Of a stretch of 64,000 nt of DNA, positions 8,894 through 18,090 are shown piece by piece. The notes beneath the pieces are model-generated. The model searched no databases, was not told the DNA's origin, and was given only the letters and a program-made list of their open reading frames with translations. This stretch comes from an uncultured Flavobacteriaceae bacterium. GTDB taxonomy: Bacteria > Bacteroidota > Bacteroidia > Flavobacteriales > Flavobacteriaceae. The stretch covers positions 620,001-684,000 of the forward strand of contig CANLWN010000003.1 of the NCBI GenBank assembly GCA_947494825.1, read 5' to 3'. Position numbers and translations under genes: made by a program. Position 1 is the first letter of the stretch. Each line of letters begins with the position of its first letter.

Positions 8894-9898
8894 ATGATAC
8901 GAATGATCTTGAAGATTTTAAAGTGGATTGGCTTGTCGATCACCTCACTACTACTGCTAATCATTTTGGTAGGATTATGTTTTCGACTGTTTAGAGACAA
9001 GCCACAACCCCCTGGAAAACTTGTTGATATTGGGGGCTTTAAACTCCATATCAATAGCACGGGAAAAAGAAACAGCAAACCAACTTTGGTCATTGAAGCA
9101 GGAGCAGGAGGGCATAGTGAATATTATAATTGGATAGCGGAAGGTCTTAGCGATAGTATGCGCGTTGTGCGTTATGACCGAGCTGGGATAGGATATAGTG
9201 AACTAAGCGATACACCACGAGACCCTGAAACCGTTGCGCGTGAACTGCACGCTCTATTAGGAAGAACGGGAGAATCACCGCCCTATATTATGGCAGGCCA
9301 CTCCCATGGAGGACATTACATTCGTGTATTTAAACAACTTTATCCCAACGAAGTGGCTGCCCTAGTTTTGTTGGATTCTGGGCATCCAGATGAACGTGAA
9401 CGACTGCCCTGGCCTCCTTCCCCTAGTTGGTTAAACTCAATGTATTATACTGGAGCCGTTTTAGGAGATTTAGGTGTCTTGGATTTATACGTAACCCTGT
9501 TCGGGAATATCATGCTGGCGCCAGGTTTGCCCAAAGAAGTTACCGATCGTTACGACGACTACTTTTTAGATGGAAAATATCTATGGGGGTATTTAAAAGA
9601 ACAAGAGTGGCATAAGTCATTGGAAGAAATGTCTAAAAAAGTAATGGTAAAAGATACCTTACCGATTAGGGTTTTTGCCGGAACACATCTAAACGAAAAA
9701 GCCCTTAGAGAAATGGGTTTGAACCCAGAGAAGATGAGAGCCAATCGGCAAAAGATGCAGGAAGAAATGGCAGCTCTTTCAACAAATGGCAAGGTATTCT
9801 TCCTTGATGGGGGTCATTTTACCATTTTCACCAAAAAGGAAAATGCGGATATTATCTGTAAAGAAATCATTGAACTTTTGGGAGAACTGGAACACTGA
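8894..9898 (+). CDS. Alpha/beta hydrolase, membrane-anchored
   Basis: 334 aa from ATG 8894. An N-terminal hydrophobic helix (LKWIGLSITSLLLLIILVGL) anchors or exports it. The alpha/beta-hydrolase core has an oxyanion segment VIEAGAGGHSEYYNW, VVRYDRAGIGYSE, nucleophile elbow AGHSHGG (GxSxG), an Asp-containing segment LLDSGHPDER, and a catalytic His in LDGGHFTIF near the C-terminus. The frame is open back to 8870, but the putative promoter makes that start unlikely. It is divergent from the LytS/LytTR pair and may be controlled by it. Substrate unknown; many relatives are esterases or peptidases. Confidence 0.85.
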   Translation: MIRMILKILKWIGLSITSLLLLIILVGLCFRLFRDKPQPPGKLVDIGGFKLHINSTGKRNSKPTLVIEAGAGGHSEYYNWIAEGLSDSMRVVRYDRAGIGYSELSDTPRDPETVARELHALLGRTGESPPYIMAGHSHGGHYIRVFKQLYPNEVAALVLLDSGHPDERERLPWPPSPSWLNSMYYTGAVLGDLGVLDLYVTLFGNIMLAPGLPKEVTDRYDDYFLDGKYLWGYLKEQEWHKSLEEMSKKVMVKDTLPIRVFAGTHLNEKALREMGLNPEKMRANRQKMQEEMAALSTNGKVFFLDGGHFTIFTKKENADIICKEIIELLGELEH

Positions 9899-10171
9899 CC
9901 GACAGCACTAATTGATAAATGATCATAAAAGATCTGTTTGTTAAACAAGAAACAATTTTACAGTCTCATAAACCGAACGTTTTTTGAGACTCTTGCCTTT
10001 TTCTTTCTCGGTTCCTTCTAGTGGCTGTTTGAATATACTCTTTGAAAAACTGGACTAGGGCTATTCACTATATTACCGTTTGTAAACGAATTTTATTCGG
10101 ATAAAATACTATTATGACCTTGTATTCATTACTGTTTACTGGGACTTTAGTAAATTACTTCTATAAAAGAA

Positions 10172-10193
10172 ATATAGTAACTTGTTACTATAT
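10172..10193. repeat. Perfect 22-bp palindrome, operator-like
   Basis: ATATAGTAAC at 10172-10181 and its exact reverse complement at 10184-10193 are separated by TT. It lies about 65 nt upstream of the lipoprotein gene at 10259, inside an otherwise featureless AT-rich gap (9899-10258). It could be an operator or a stem-loop; no T-tract follows, so it is not an obvious terminator. Confidence 0.5.
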
Positions 10194-10258
10194 ACAATTG
10201 TTGTGTTTAATGTGGACAAATAACACGTTTTGAATTATTAATTAACCTCGCTTAATAT

Positions 10259-10834
10259 ATGAATAGTAAAACACGTTTAATAAAACACTTGATTTTGCTT
10301 TTAATCTTAATAAGTATTGGCGGATGTTCGAACAAGAAAACTGAATTCCAAGATTCTATTACGAATACAGAAGATGCAATGAGCTACCTTAGAGAATTGG
10401 AAGGGGAATGGATAGCTACACTTGAAGGCAACAATGACCTATATGGCTTTGAATACATTCTAAGTGCAAGAGATAATGTAATTATTGAAAGATTAAGAAC
10501 TGATATACCAACAGAAATGTTAACGGTTTATAACGTTGAACATAAAACATTAAAAGCTAGTCATTTCTGTCAATTACAAAATCAACCTAAACTTGTAGCT
10601 GTAAATTCAGGAAAAGGAGATATAAATCTATTATGTACTGGAGAAGTAGGTAATACATCCAACCACGATGAATTTCACATGCACGGTTATCATATACTTA
10701 AAACTGGCAAAGGTTATAAAGTATGGATGGATATGTATGAAGACGGTGATATAATGATGAACAACAGATATGAATTATTTAGAGTTGATTCAGAACGAGG
10801 TCAAGAATTGACCAATTTGAAAGAAAAACACTAA
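10259..10834 (+). CDS. Lipoprotein, lone cassette-like gene
   Basis: 191 aa. The lipoprotein signal ends ILISIGGC (Cys23). The mature protein has a beta-rich pattern (YLRELEGEWIATLEG...YGFEYILSARDNVIIERL...MLTVYNVEHKTLKASHFCQ) resembling lipocalin-like or DUF1579-type barrels, but I do not assign a family. Only 1 nt after its stop is the 5' part of an attC-like site with the GC-rich palindrome, so it looks like an outlying member of the gene array that begins 5 kb to the right. It is more AT-rich than its neighbours. Confidence 0.7.
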   Translation: MNSKTRLIKHLILLLILISIGGCSNKKTEFQDSITNTEDAMSYLRELEGEWIATLEGNNDLYGFEYILSARDNVIIERLRTDIPTEMLTVYNVEHKTLKASHFCQLQNQPKLVAVNSGKGDINLLCTGEVGNTSNHDEFHMHGYHILKTGKGYKVWMDMYEDGDIMMNNRYELFRVDSERGQELTNLKEKH

Positions 10835-10911
10835 ACACAACAATGACTATAACCTGCCTGCCGGTTTACCTGCCTGCCGGCAGGCAGGCCCGCCCGTGGA
10901 GGGCAGGCAGG
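10835..10911 (+). repeat. attC-like site, 5' part with GC-rich palindrome (outlier)
   Basis: R''-like ACACAACA at 10835-10842, then TGACTATAA and a GC-rich palindrome (CCTGCCTGCC...GGCAGGCAGG). No matching CCGTTRNN R' box follows, so the site appears truncated. It lies outside the main array. Confidence 0.55.
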
Positions 10912-10935
10912 TTCATCACTACTTTCTAACTAACT

Positions 10936-11079
10936 TTAAAACCGATAACATTTAAACGGCTGTTTCGCAGTACTTCTTCTTTTGCCAGTACGTGGAATGC
11001 GTAGCTGAGCATTGATTATATACGCTTCCTGATATAGGTCATTTTCTTTCTTTTTCTTAGTCGATATATTTGTTTTCAT
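10936..11079 (-). CDS. Small ORF, 47 aa, basic; gene or fragment uncertain
   Basis: Reads MKTNISTKKKKENDLYQEAY...AKQPFKCYRF. Lys/Arg-rich, no recognised domain. It fills most of the gap between the outlying cassette and the cytochrome gene and ends near the truncated attC-like site, so it may be the surviving end of a larger gene. Confidence 0.3.
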   Translation of the reverse strand: MKTNISTKKKKENDLYQEAYIINAQLRIPRTGKRRSTAKQPFKCYRF

Positions 11080-11126
11080 CCATTTATACGGTGGTGAATC
11101 AAATTCTTGGTATAAAATAATAGCTT

Positions 11127-11594
11127 ATGTCTAGTAAAAACAAAACTTTGTACAGCCGGTTGAACTATTTATTGGTGTTTCCCTTATTATGTGCGGGATT
11201 ACTGATAAGTAGTTGCAATGAGCAAGCGCGCGGATTTGCATTACCTGCGGGCAACATTGAAGAAGGAAAGGCAACCTATACGAGCTTGGCCTGTAATACA
11301 TGTCATAGTATTCCAGGGGTTGAGTGGACGGGAGGAAGTGATAGTCTCAAAATACAGCTAGGAGGTGAAGTATCTGCTCAGAAATCCTATGGGTACCTGG
11401 TTACTTCCATTATAAATCCTTCCCACAAAATCGCGCGGAGCTACAAACAAAAAAACCCGGACCACGGAGGTCTTTCAAAGATGAAGAATTACAATGAGGT
11501 TATGACCGTTCAGGAACTCATTGATTTGGTCACTTTTCTGCAATCGGAATATGATGTAATAGTACCACCCACGCATTACAATCCTTATTATTGA
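11127..11594 (+). CDS. Small c-type cytochrome lipoprotein
   Basis: 155 aa. A lipoprotein signal ends LLISSC (Cys30). One class I haem c site is visible: CNTCH at 56-60, with a likely axial Met in GLSKMKNYNEVM near residue 115. The domain (about 40-145) has the usual GKATYTSLACNTCHSIPG start of monohaem cytochromes. It probably transfers electrons at the periplasmic face of a membrane. Neighbours (an unrelated lipoprotein, glgX) give no pathway hint. A stem-loop at 11689 may terminate it. Confidence 0.85.
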   Translation: MSSKNKTLYSRLNYLLVFPLLCAGLLISSCNEQARGFALPAGNIEEGKATYTSLACNTCHSIPGVEWTGGSDSLKIQLGGEVSAQKSYGYLVTSIINPSHKIARSYKQKNPDHGGLSKMKNYNEVMTVQELIDLVTFLQSEYDVIVPPTHYNPYY

Positions 11595-11688
11595 AGCGTT
11601 TAGGAGTGGACAAAAGCCCCGTAGGAACTATATTGAGGGATTGCCTCACTCCAAATAGAGGGGCAACGGCTAAACGTCCATACCGCTA

Positions 11689-11710
11689 AAAATTAACACT
11701 GGTTAATTTT
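11689..11710 (+). terminator. Stem-loop, possible terminator
   Basis: AAAATTAAC (11689-11697) and GTTAATTTT (11702-11710) form a perfect 9-bp stem with a 4-nt loop, followed by CGGGTTTTT. It lies between two convergent genes. The rest of 11595-11952 holds nothing else I recognise. Confidence 0.4.
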
Positions 11711-11952
11711 CGGGTTTTTCAGATCAGAACGATTTATATACAAATCCGTTGTTCTCTATGAATTTTTCATTGTTCCGTAAAACGAAGGTTTAATGGGAAT
11801 TCCTCTGATTTCCCACTATGTTTCTTAAATCAGCCGTTTTGTGGAACAGAAAATTCCTTGTTTATTTCATCCTTATGAAAATCATATGTCATCCTTACCA
11901 AGATCCAATGTGGAACAAAGAAAAACCTAATCCCCAGGCTGAAATCTGATAT

Positions 11953-14040
11953 CTAAGAAGTGGGTAGGGCAATGAGTATCACAGCAGATCTTGCTTTTAC
12001 CCAATAGTGCTTTTCTTCAACTGCTTTTGCGTTTTCAATCTGATTGATATCATTGGGATATGGCATGGAAGTATCAATCAAGCAAACCCACTGCTTTCTT
12101 CCAAGCTCTTTAGGGTCTGGAATCTCGAAATTCAAATTTTCGAAATATGCATTATACATCAAATGTATCACGGAAGGACTATCCTTTGCACTAACGGTAC
12201 AAGCCAAGCTATGCGATGTAGGGCTCCAGTCTGGGTGTCTCAGTCGAACACCATGCCATTGGATATGTTGTTCCGTATTAAGGAAATCCAGTAAGGACAG
12301 ATCAGGATAATTATCACCCAAATCCCTTTTTGATCTAAATCCGATCAACATCTTTGTAAATCGATGCAGAGCGGAATTGGCTTCTACAAGGTCCCAGTTG
12401 AACCAACTTATTTCATTATCCTGACAGTAGGCGTTATTATTGCCCAATTGTGTACGCCCCACTTCATCTCCCATCAAGAGCATTGGAGTACCATAGGAAA
12501 GTAAGGTAACGGCTAAGAAATTCTTTATCTGCTGTTCCCGTAATTTGTTTATAGCCGGATCGGTCGTTGGCCCTTCAACACCACAGTTCCAACTAAGATT
12601 ATTATTCTCGCCATCGCGGTTGTTTTCTCCGTTGGTTTCGTTGTGCTTTTTATTATAACTGACCAAATCCATCAACGTAAATCCATCATGGCACGTAATA
12701 AAGTTAATGCTGGTCTCTGCGTGTTGTTCCTTATGGGCATAGATGTCTGGGCTTGCCAATATCCTTGATGCAAAATTTGAGACAGATCCTCTATCTCCTC
12801 TTACAAAGCTGCGTATGTCGTCCCTAAACTTACCGTTCCACTCTTTCCATTTATCCCCGATAAAATGCCCGACCTGATAGAGACCTGCGGCGTCCCAAGC
12901 CTCCGCAATGAGTTTGGTTCCGGCCAAAATAGGATCAGATTCGATTTCCCAAAGTAGAGGTGGGTTCTTTTGCGGATTTCCAAACTCGTCTCGCGACAAT
13001 ATAGATGCCAGATCGAATCGGAATCCGTCAACATGCATTTCGGACACCCAAAACCGCAGACTATCTCTGATCATTCTCCTTACCACAGAATGATGGGCGT
13101 TGACCGTATTGCCACAGCCCGAATAATTGCCATAAATCCAACTGTCACCTTCCATTAAATAATAGGCTCTATTTTCAATGCCTTTAAAACTGAAAGTGGG
13201 GCCCTTTTCACCGCCTTCGGCCGTATGATTGAAGACCACGTCGAGAATGACTTCTATTCCAACCCTGTGCAACGCCTTGACCATATCCCGGAATTCATCT
13301 AAAGGTCCCATGACATCCTTGCGCGAACTGTATGCTCTATGCGGCGCAAAAAAGGATACAGGGCTATAGCCCCAATAATTTTTTTTCCCTTCCGGGGCGT
13401 CATCTTCGTCAAATTGAAAAACGGGAAGTAATTCTACTGCGGTAATCCCCAAATCCTTTAAATAGGGGATTTTTTCGATCAGCCCGGAATACGTACCTCT
13501 CCTATTGCTTTTTAATCCAGAACTGGGATGCCTGGTAAAACCCTTAATGTGCAATTCATAGATAATCGTTTCGGAAAAGGGGCAGCGCGGATGGGAATCT
13601 CCTTCCCAATCGTAGACGCTGGTATTTACCGCAACACTTTTCATTGCACTGCCAACATTGTCGCCCGGTTTCATGGCTAGAATACGCTGATATGCTTTGG
13701 GTAGAACCACCAACTTGCTATAGGGGTCGAGCAGTACCTTTTTTGAATCAAAACGATGTCCTTTATCAGGTTGAAACGGACCATGAACACGGAATCCATA
13801 CATCTGTCCTGCCTTAAGCCCTTCAACAAAAACATGCCAATAGAATTCTGTTCTGTTCCGCTTTTTGTCTAAAACTATTATTTCATTGGGTTTGCTCGCC
13901 TCAGGCCCATCAAATAACAACAACTCTATACCGGTACTATTCTTGGAATAGACACTAAAATTAACCCCATTATGCTGTACCGACGCGCCAATCGGAAAAG
14001 CCTGGCCATTAGCAATATTTTTATGCTTCTTCAGCGTCAT
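11953..14040 (-). CDS. glgX: Glycogen debranching enzyme GlgX (isoamylase-type GH13)
   Basis: 695 aa, normal GlgX length. An N-terminal CBM48-like domain (about 10-110; GVNFSVYSKNSTGIELLLFDG) precedes a GH13 barrel: DVVFNHT (region I), VDGFRFDLAS with the Asp nucleophile (region II), LIAEAWDAAG with the acid/base Glu (region III) and TCHDGFTLMDLV with the transition-state Asp (region IV). The enzyme hydrolyses alpha-1,6 branches of glycogen or limit dextrins. Its start overlaps the end of the alpha-amylase gene by 4 nt (ATGA), so the two are an operon for alpha-glucan breakdown. Confidence 0.93.
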   Translation of the reverse strand: MTLKKHKNIANGQAFPIGASVQHNGVNFSVYSKNSTGIELLLFDGPEASKPNEIIVLDKKRNRTEFYWHVFVEGLKAGQMYGFRVHGPFQPDKGHRFDSKKVLLDPYSKLVVLPKAYQRILAMKPGDNVGSAMKSVAVNTSVYDWEGDSHPRCPFSETIIYELHIKGFTRHPSSGLKSNRRGTYSGLIEKIPYLKDLGITAVELLPVFQFDEDDAPEGKKNYWGYSPVSFFAPHRAYSSRKDVMGPLDEFRDMVKALHRVGIEVILDVVFNHTAEGGEKGPTFSFKGIENRAYYLMEGDSWIYGNYSGCGNTVNAHHSVVRRMIRDSLRFWVSEMHVDGFRFDLASILSRDEFGNPQKNPPLLWEIESDPILAGTKLIAEAWDAAGLYQVGHFIGDKWKEWNGKFRDDIRSFVRGDRGSVSNFASRILASPDIYAHKEQHAETSINFITCHDGFTLMDLVSYNKKHNETNGENNRDGENNNLSWNCGVEGPTTDPAINKLREQQIKNFLAVTLLSYGTPMLLMGDEVGRTQLGNNNAYCQDNEISWFNWDLVEANSALHRFTKMLIGFRSKRDLGDNYPDLSLLDFLNTEQHIQWHGVRLRHPDWSPTSHSLACTVSAKDSPSVIHLMYNAYFENLNFEIPDPKELGRKQWVCLIDTSMPYPNDINQIENAKAVEEKHYWVKARSAVILIALPTS

Positions 14041-15209
14041 TGACTATTCCTGTTTCTATATTTTTTGATTAGATTTCGCAATCCTTCCGAAAATTCTTCG
14101 TTGATCGCATCCCAATCAAAGGGTGCTCTCACCGAAAGATCTGAACCGGGATTGGCACCATCCACGGGAGTCAAATTATACCTGCAGTTCTCGGTTCCAT
14201 TGTAGATAACCACCGGACGGTCTAAGGAAAGTAATAGTTCAAACGCATCCAATAAGACCTTGATATTCCCTTTACAATGTAATAGGAACCGATCCATATC
14301 ATGATTATCCAAAAATGTCACCATAATGTAATCGGACGGAACCTTCTGAAAATGCTCTTTTATTTTGGACTCTAATTTTTTATTTAATAGAAGATCAACC
14401 TCCTTTCTGGTTGCCTCCACCAAGATAGAATTCAATTTAAAGTCTAGAACCCCATCCAATTCCCCGTAATACTCTAATTGGATTTCTTCCTGGGACATTC
14501 CAAATTTTCTCTTCAATCTTTTATTTTTAAGTCCTGTAGTCTTATATAGGCTTTTGTCCAAACCCTGTGCCCAAACCTCCCCTATGAAAACAGCCTTGGG
14601 GTAACGTTTTTTCATTTTTTTTCTAAACACTTTCCAAAATCGATGTGAAGGTCCTATTGCATGGTCTATTCTAAAACCGTCAAGCCCTTTTGACATCCAA
14701 TAATCTGCTACATCAATCATGTAGTCTCGAGTACTCTTATTGTTCAGGTTTAATTTGGGTAGTTCTTTAAAGTTGAGAAAAGACCGATATTCCTCTGGCC
14801 ACTTCTCAAAAATGAACCAATCTGAGTACTTACTTTTCTTATTGTGGTAGGCATCCTTGAAAAAGGGATGTTGTACGGCGCAATGGTTCGGGACAAAATC
14901 GGCTATTACTTTGAGACCTCTGCTATGTGCCTTGTTGATCAATTCTTTCAAGTCTTCTTCAGCACCAAAATGCGGGTCCACTTTTTTAAAATCCGTTATA
15001 TGGTATCCGTGATAATTGGTGGTTTCATAGAATGGAGAAAGCCAAAGAACGTTTACACCCAAATTTAATAGGTAATCCAGTTTTTTTATGACACCATTTA
15101 GGTTTCCTCCCAAAAACTCAGGCTGATTCTCAGTTTTCTCAAAGCCATGGAACCTATCGATAAATACTTGATAGATTATCGCTTTTTTGAACCAGTTTAA
15201 TGTGCTCAT
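14037..15209 (-). CDS. GH13 alpha-amylase family enzyme
   Basis: 390 aa, a compact GH13 barrel with DFVPNHC (region I), LDGFRIDHAIG (nucleophile Asp), VFIGEVWAQG (acid/base Glu) and TFLDNHDMDRF (third catalytic Asp). No signal peptide, so it is cytoplasmic. The C-terminal beta domain is nearly absent, which is short for an alpha-amylase. Coupled to glgX by a 4-nt overlap, it probably acts on maltodextrins released from glycogen. Whether it hydrolyses or transfers cannot be told from sequence. Confidence 0.88.
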   Translation of the reverse strand: MSTLNWFKKAIIYQVFIDRFHGFEKTENQPEFLGGNLNGVIKKLDYLLNLGVNVLWLSPFYETTNYHGYHITDFKKVDPHFGAEEDLKELINKAHSRGLKVIADFVPNHCAVQHPFFKDAYHNKKSKYSDWFIFEKWPEEYRSFLNFKELPKLNLNNKSTRDYMIDVADYWMSKGLDGFRIDHAIGPSHRFWKVFRKKMKKRYPKAVFIGEVWAQGLDKSLYKTTGLKNKRLKRKFGMSQEEIQLEYYGELDGVLDFKLNSILVEATRKEVDLLLNKKLESKIKEHFQKVPSDYIMVTFLDNHDMDRFLLHCKGNIKVLLDAFELLLSLDRPVVIYNGTENCRYNLTPVDGANPGSDLSVRAPFDWDAINEEFSEGLRNLIKKYRNRNSQ

Positions 15210-15425
15210 TATTTTTTCATTTTCCAGTGTGCCAAACTGCCATTAAGTTACGATTTTAAGCAATTTGTTATTTTCAAACTTCAGCTGTTTTTTCATCTCG
15301 TGTAACCGGCTCGCTATGGCCAGAAAAACTGTTTGCGAGAACCTGATTCTGTAGGCTTCGGATTTAATTGAAAGTGTAACTATAGGGTACCATGAAACCA
15401 AGGTTTTTTTTAGCACAACACCCAT

Positions 15426-15487
15426 CCCTACTCCTCCTCCACCGGCTGGGTCCAGGCCCGTTCGTATTCGCTCTCGTCAAAAACGTT
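15426..15487 (-). pseudogene. Remnant of the 3' end of the PHP-phosphoesterase gene (copy 2)
   Basis: The minus strand reads NVFDESEYERAWTQPVEEE then stop, matching the C-terminal codons of the gene at 59724. It shares the adjacent sequence TTTTTTAGCACA...CCCATCCC with copy 1, and its other flank (GGCACTGACATGATGCC then the type C junction) with copy 3. The remainder of 15210-15620 shows no convincing gene. Confidence 0.65.
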
Positions 15488-15530
15488 TTGGTGGGTTTTA
15501 TTGGCCGGCACTGACATGATGCCTTAAATC

Positions 15531-15611
15531 ACCGGTTTTCCTCCAAAAAGTAGTATTTTCATGGGGTAAAGCTCGGATGTCTAGAGTTTTCCTTATATCC
15601 AATAGTTAGCA
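15531..15611 (+). repeat. Type C junction element (left edge of the array)
   Basis: CACCGGTTTTCC, then AAAAAGTAGTATTTTCATGGGG, a hairpin-forming stretch GGATGTC..TTATATCC, and a terminal AATAGTTAGC. The next gene starts 10 nt later. The end resembles an attC R' box (GTTAGC). Confidence 0.6.
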
Positions 15612-15620
15612 AACATTTCA

Positions 15621-16286
15621 ATGGAGAACTGGATAAAGAAAATACAACATCTTCGAATTGAAGACTCAAAGATTTACGACTGTGAATTTTTGTCGCCAGA
15701 TTATTCTCAAGAAAATGATTTGAGCTATCCGAAAATAAAAAAATTGAGAGCGGAATGGATAAAGGTTTTTCCTAAACTTGAAAACTTAAAATATTTATTT
15801 CTTGGACATCAAGTCAATCAAGAATATTTTGAGGCAATATGTAACATTCCAAACCTAAAAGGACTTGAAGTAAAAGTTAGTCAAATCAAAGATTTTGGTT
15901 CAATTGGAAAACTAAAAAAACTTGAAAACTTAAATTTCTGCGGTAGTAAAGGAATTTCTAATCTAAAAGGAATTGAATTGTTATCTGAACTGAAGTATTG
16001 TAAACTTTCTCAATTTTTCGGACTGGAAACAGTTAGTGAATTATCAGAATTACATTCTTTAGAAAAGCTGAGTTTATTTGGAAATATTCACGGACAATCA
16101 TTGAATTTAAAAAATGTTGAGCCTATATCGAATTTAATCAACCTGAAAGAACTTGGTTTGGATATTAAAACAAAATTGGATTTAGATTCTTTGTTAAAAT
16201 TAAAGAGCTTAGAGAGACTAATTCTTCCAGATTTTTATCACTCGAGTTTGAGAGAAAAATTACCAAAACAAGTTGAATTGAGATGA
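15621..16286 (+). CDS. Leucine-rich-repeat protein
   Basis: 221 aa with no signal peptide. From about residue 50 onward it shows irregular LRR units of about 22-24 residues (LKGLEVKVSQIKDFGSIGKL, LKKLENLNFCGSKGISNLKG, LHSLEKLSLFGN, LINLKELGLDIKTKLDLDSL, LKSLERLILPDF). LRR proteins bind other proteins; the partner is unknown. First gene of the array, between a type C junction and an attC-like site. AT-rich compared with the glucan genes to its left. Confidence 0.75.
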   Translation: MENWIKKIQHLRIEDSKIYDCEFLSPDYSQENDLSYPKIKKLRAEWIKVFPKLENLKYLFLGHQVNQEYFEAICNIPNLKGLEVKVSQIKDFGSIGKLKKLENLNFCGSKGISNLKGIELLSELKYCKLSQFFGLETVSELSELHSLEKLSLFGNIHGQSLNLKNVEPISNLINLKELGLDIKTKLDLDSLLKLKSLERLILPDFYHSSLREKLPKQVELR

Positions 16287-16296
16287 AAAAACGTTA

Positions 16297-16427
16297 GCCA
16301 ACAATGTATAACAGTAATTACAGCGGATTCGACTACATTCGAATCCACTCGGAATTGCGAGCGTCAGTTCTAAACCGAAAATTAACGCATATTAACCCAT
16401 AACTGTCGGTTATACGAGACCGCTGTG
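16297..16427 (+). repeat. attC-like site A1
   Basis: R'' GCCAACA (16297-16303), L'' GTATAAC and its exact complement GTTATAC at 16409-16415, spacer GAGAC, R' CGCTGTG (16421-16427). Confidence 0.7.
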
Positions 16428-16461
16428 TGTAAGCTAAAAACAACAACAAAATTGAAACAAA

Positions 16462-16884
16462 ATGAAACAAAATGGATCTGTTGTAATCCCAACAATGAGA
16501 TACAAGGATGCCTTGAAAGCAATCGAATGGCTATGTAATGCTTTCGGATTTGAAAAGCATTTGATTGTGCCAGGTGAAGACGAAACCATCGCTCATGCAC
16601 AGCTAAGTTTTGGCAATGCTATGATTATGTTGGGTTCTGAAAATGATAATGGATATGGTAAATTCGTAAAGACACCAAAAGATCTTAATGGATTTAATAC
16701 ACAAGCCCCATATATTGTTGTTGAAGAAATCGATGAACATTATCAAAGGGCGATTGCAGGTGGAGCAAAGATAATATTAGATATCAAAGACGAGGATTAT
16801 GGTGGTCGAGGATACAGTTGTCAAGATCCAGAGGGGCACATATGGAATTTTGGTTCGTACAATCCATGGAGCAATGAAAAATAA
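16462..16884 (+). CDS. VOC-superfamily (glyoxalase/bleomycin-resistance-like) protein
   Basis: 140 aa, a single VOC fold made of two beta-alpha-beta-beta-beta units: YKDALKAIEWLCNAFGFEKH opens the first, ITVEEIDEHYQRAIAGGAKI-type sequence (VVEEIDEHYQRAIAGGAKI) opens the second, and DEDYGGRGYSCQDPEGHIWNFGSY closes it. This is the PhnB-like subgroup with a WNF ending. Members bind small molecules or a metal; substrate unknown. Single-gene cassette between A1 and A2. Confidence 0.85.
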   Translation: MKQNGSVVIPTMRYKDALKAIEWLCNAFGFEKHLIVPGEDETIAHAQLSFGNAMIMLGSENDNGYGKFVKTPKDLNGFNTQAPYIVVEEIDEHYQRAIAGGAKIILDIKDEDYGGRGYSCQDPEGHIWNFGSYNPWSNEK

Positions 16885-16892
16885 AAGCCTAC

Positions 16893-16944
16893 ACACAACA
16901 AAAAATAAAGCGCATTAAAAACGCGCTTTATTCAGGTAGTTGGC
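16893..16944 (+). repeat. Short attC-like site A2 with perfect 10-bp stem
   Basis: ACACAACA (16893-16900), then AATAAAGCGC (16904-16913) paired exactly with GCGCTTTATT (16923-16932), and AGTTGGC (16938-16944) as R'. The stem could also terminate transcription of the VOC gene. Confidence 0.6.
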
Positions 16945-16994
16945 TGTAAGTAAAACCAGACAATGAGAAATTAAACAAATAAATCGGAAATATT

Positions 16995-17993
16995 ATGCGA
17001 GTCTATTTACAAAAATTTAATCTAACCTATCCACTGTTATTTTTTGTGCTTTGCATTGCGTGTAATACCAATTCTTCAAGTGACATTAAAAATAAATCAA
17101 GTTTTAAACCTATTATCGAAAGACTTTCAATTCAAGGTAATTGGAAAGATGCAATTGATATTACAAACATTGAACTACAAAAAACGACCTCTGACAAGCA
17201 AAACTCATATTATTATCTGGTTTTAGGGCAAAATTATTTTTTTTTGGAAGACTATGATTTATCTGCAGCTAATTTCAAAAAGGTTATAGATAACTCTAAA
17301 AAAAATGCGGATTCAGAACATTTAGGTGAAGCATATTATGGTTTGGGAGATATAAATTATCTCAAATGGGCTTATTTTAAACAAGAGGAAGCTTTAAATA
17401 TCTCAAAAGCTTATTTGGATTCTTCTTTAATTCAGGCAAAGCAGGGAAAACTTTTTGAACTTGAATCAAAAGTTCTATATAGACTTGGTACAATTTTACA
17501 AATTCAAGGGCAGAATAAGGAAAGTCTTCAATATTTTGAAAAAGGACTAAAGATATCGTTTTCGATTTCAGACACTGCTGGAATGATTAGGAACGATACT
17601 CATAAAGCAGCAGAGCTAATGAGAAATGGCAAATTGGATTCAGCATTATTCCATTATACCCGCGCATACAATTATGGAAAACAAATTAATAGTAATTATA
17701 CAGAAGCGCATTCACTCTGTAATTTAGGACAATATTATTTTGATATTGATGAAACTCTCAAAGCAAAGAGTTATTTTGATAAAGCTATGTATTTATCCGA
17801 AGAATTAGGTCAACGAATTGTTATGTGTAGAAGTTATTACGGATTAAGTTTAATTGAAAGAAGATTAGGTAATAAGGAGAATGCAGCTAAGTATGCCAAA
17901 AAAGGCTTGAAATCAGCGACTGACAAAGAATATAGCATCTACATGCAAGCATTTATGAGTTTAGTTGAAAACATTGAAAATGATAATAACTAA
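16995..17993 (+). CDS. TPR-repeat lipoprotein
   Basis: 332 aa. Lipoprotein signal ending LCIAC (Cys23). The mature part is a string of TPR helical pairs, e.g. YYYLVLGQNYFFLEDYDLSA (about 75-95), LGEAYYGLGDINYLKW, SKVLYRLGTILQIQGQNKES, EAHSLCNLGQYYFDIDETLK, and MCRSYYGLSLIERRLGNKEN. TPR lipoproteins act as protein-binding scaffolds in the periplasm. Single-gene cassette between A2 and A3. Confidence 0.8.
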   Translation: MRVYLQKFNLTYPLLFFVLCIACNTNSSSDIKNKSSFKPIIERLSIQGNWKDAIDITNIELQKTTSDKQNSYYYLVLGQNYFFLEDYDLSAANFKKVIDNSKKNADSEHLGEAYYGLGDINYLKWAYFKQEEALNISKAYLDSSLIQAKQGKLFELESKVLYRLGTILQIQGQNKESLQYFEKGLKISFSISDTAGMIRNDTHKAAELMRNGKLDSALFHYTRAYNYGKQINSNYTEAHSLCNLGQYYFDIDETLKAKSYFDKAMYLSEELGQRIVMCRSYYGLSLIERRLGNKENAAKYAKKGLKSATDKEYSIYMQAFMSLVENIENDNN

Positions 17994-18001
17994 TACCAAC
18001 A

Positions 18002-18068
18002 GCCAACATTGTTTATAGTGCATAGCTACCCTAAGGGATAACTACCGCACCATACACTTTCCGTTGTG
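18002..18068 (+). repeat. attC-like site A3
   Basis: R'' GCCAACA (18002-18008), an imperfect palindrome GTGCATAGCTACCC...GGATAACTACCGCAC in the centre, R' CCGTTGTG (18061-18068). Confidence 0.6.
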
Positions 18069-18090
18069 AGTAATTAAATCCACATTTACC

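Noticed and set aside
15243-15425. 60-aa minus-strand ORF at the left edge of the array
   Set aside because: It begins inside sequence shared with the PHP remnants, has no recognisable domain and no clear ribosome-binding site.
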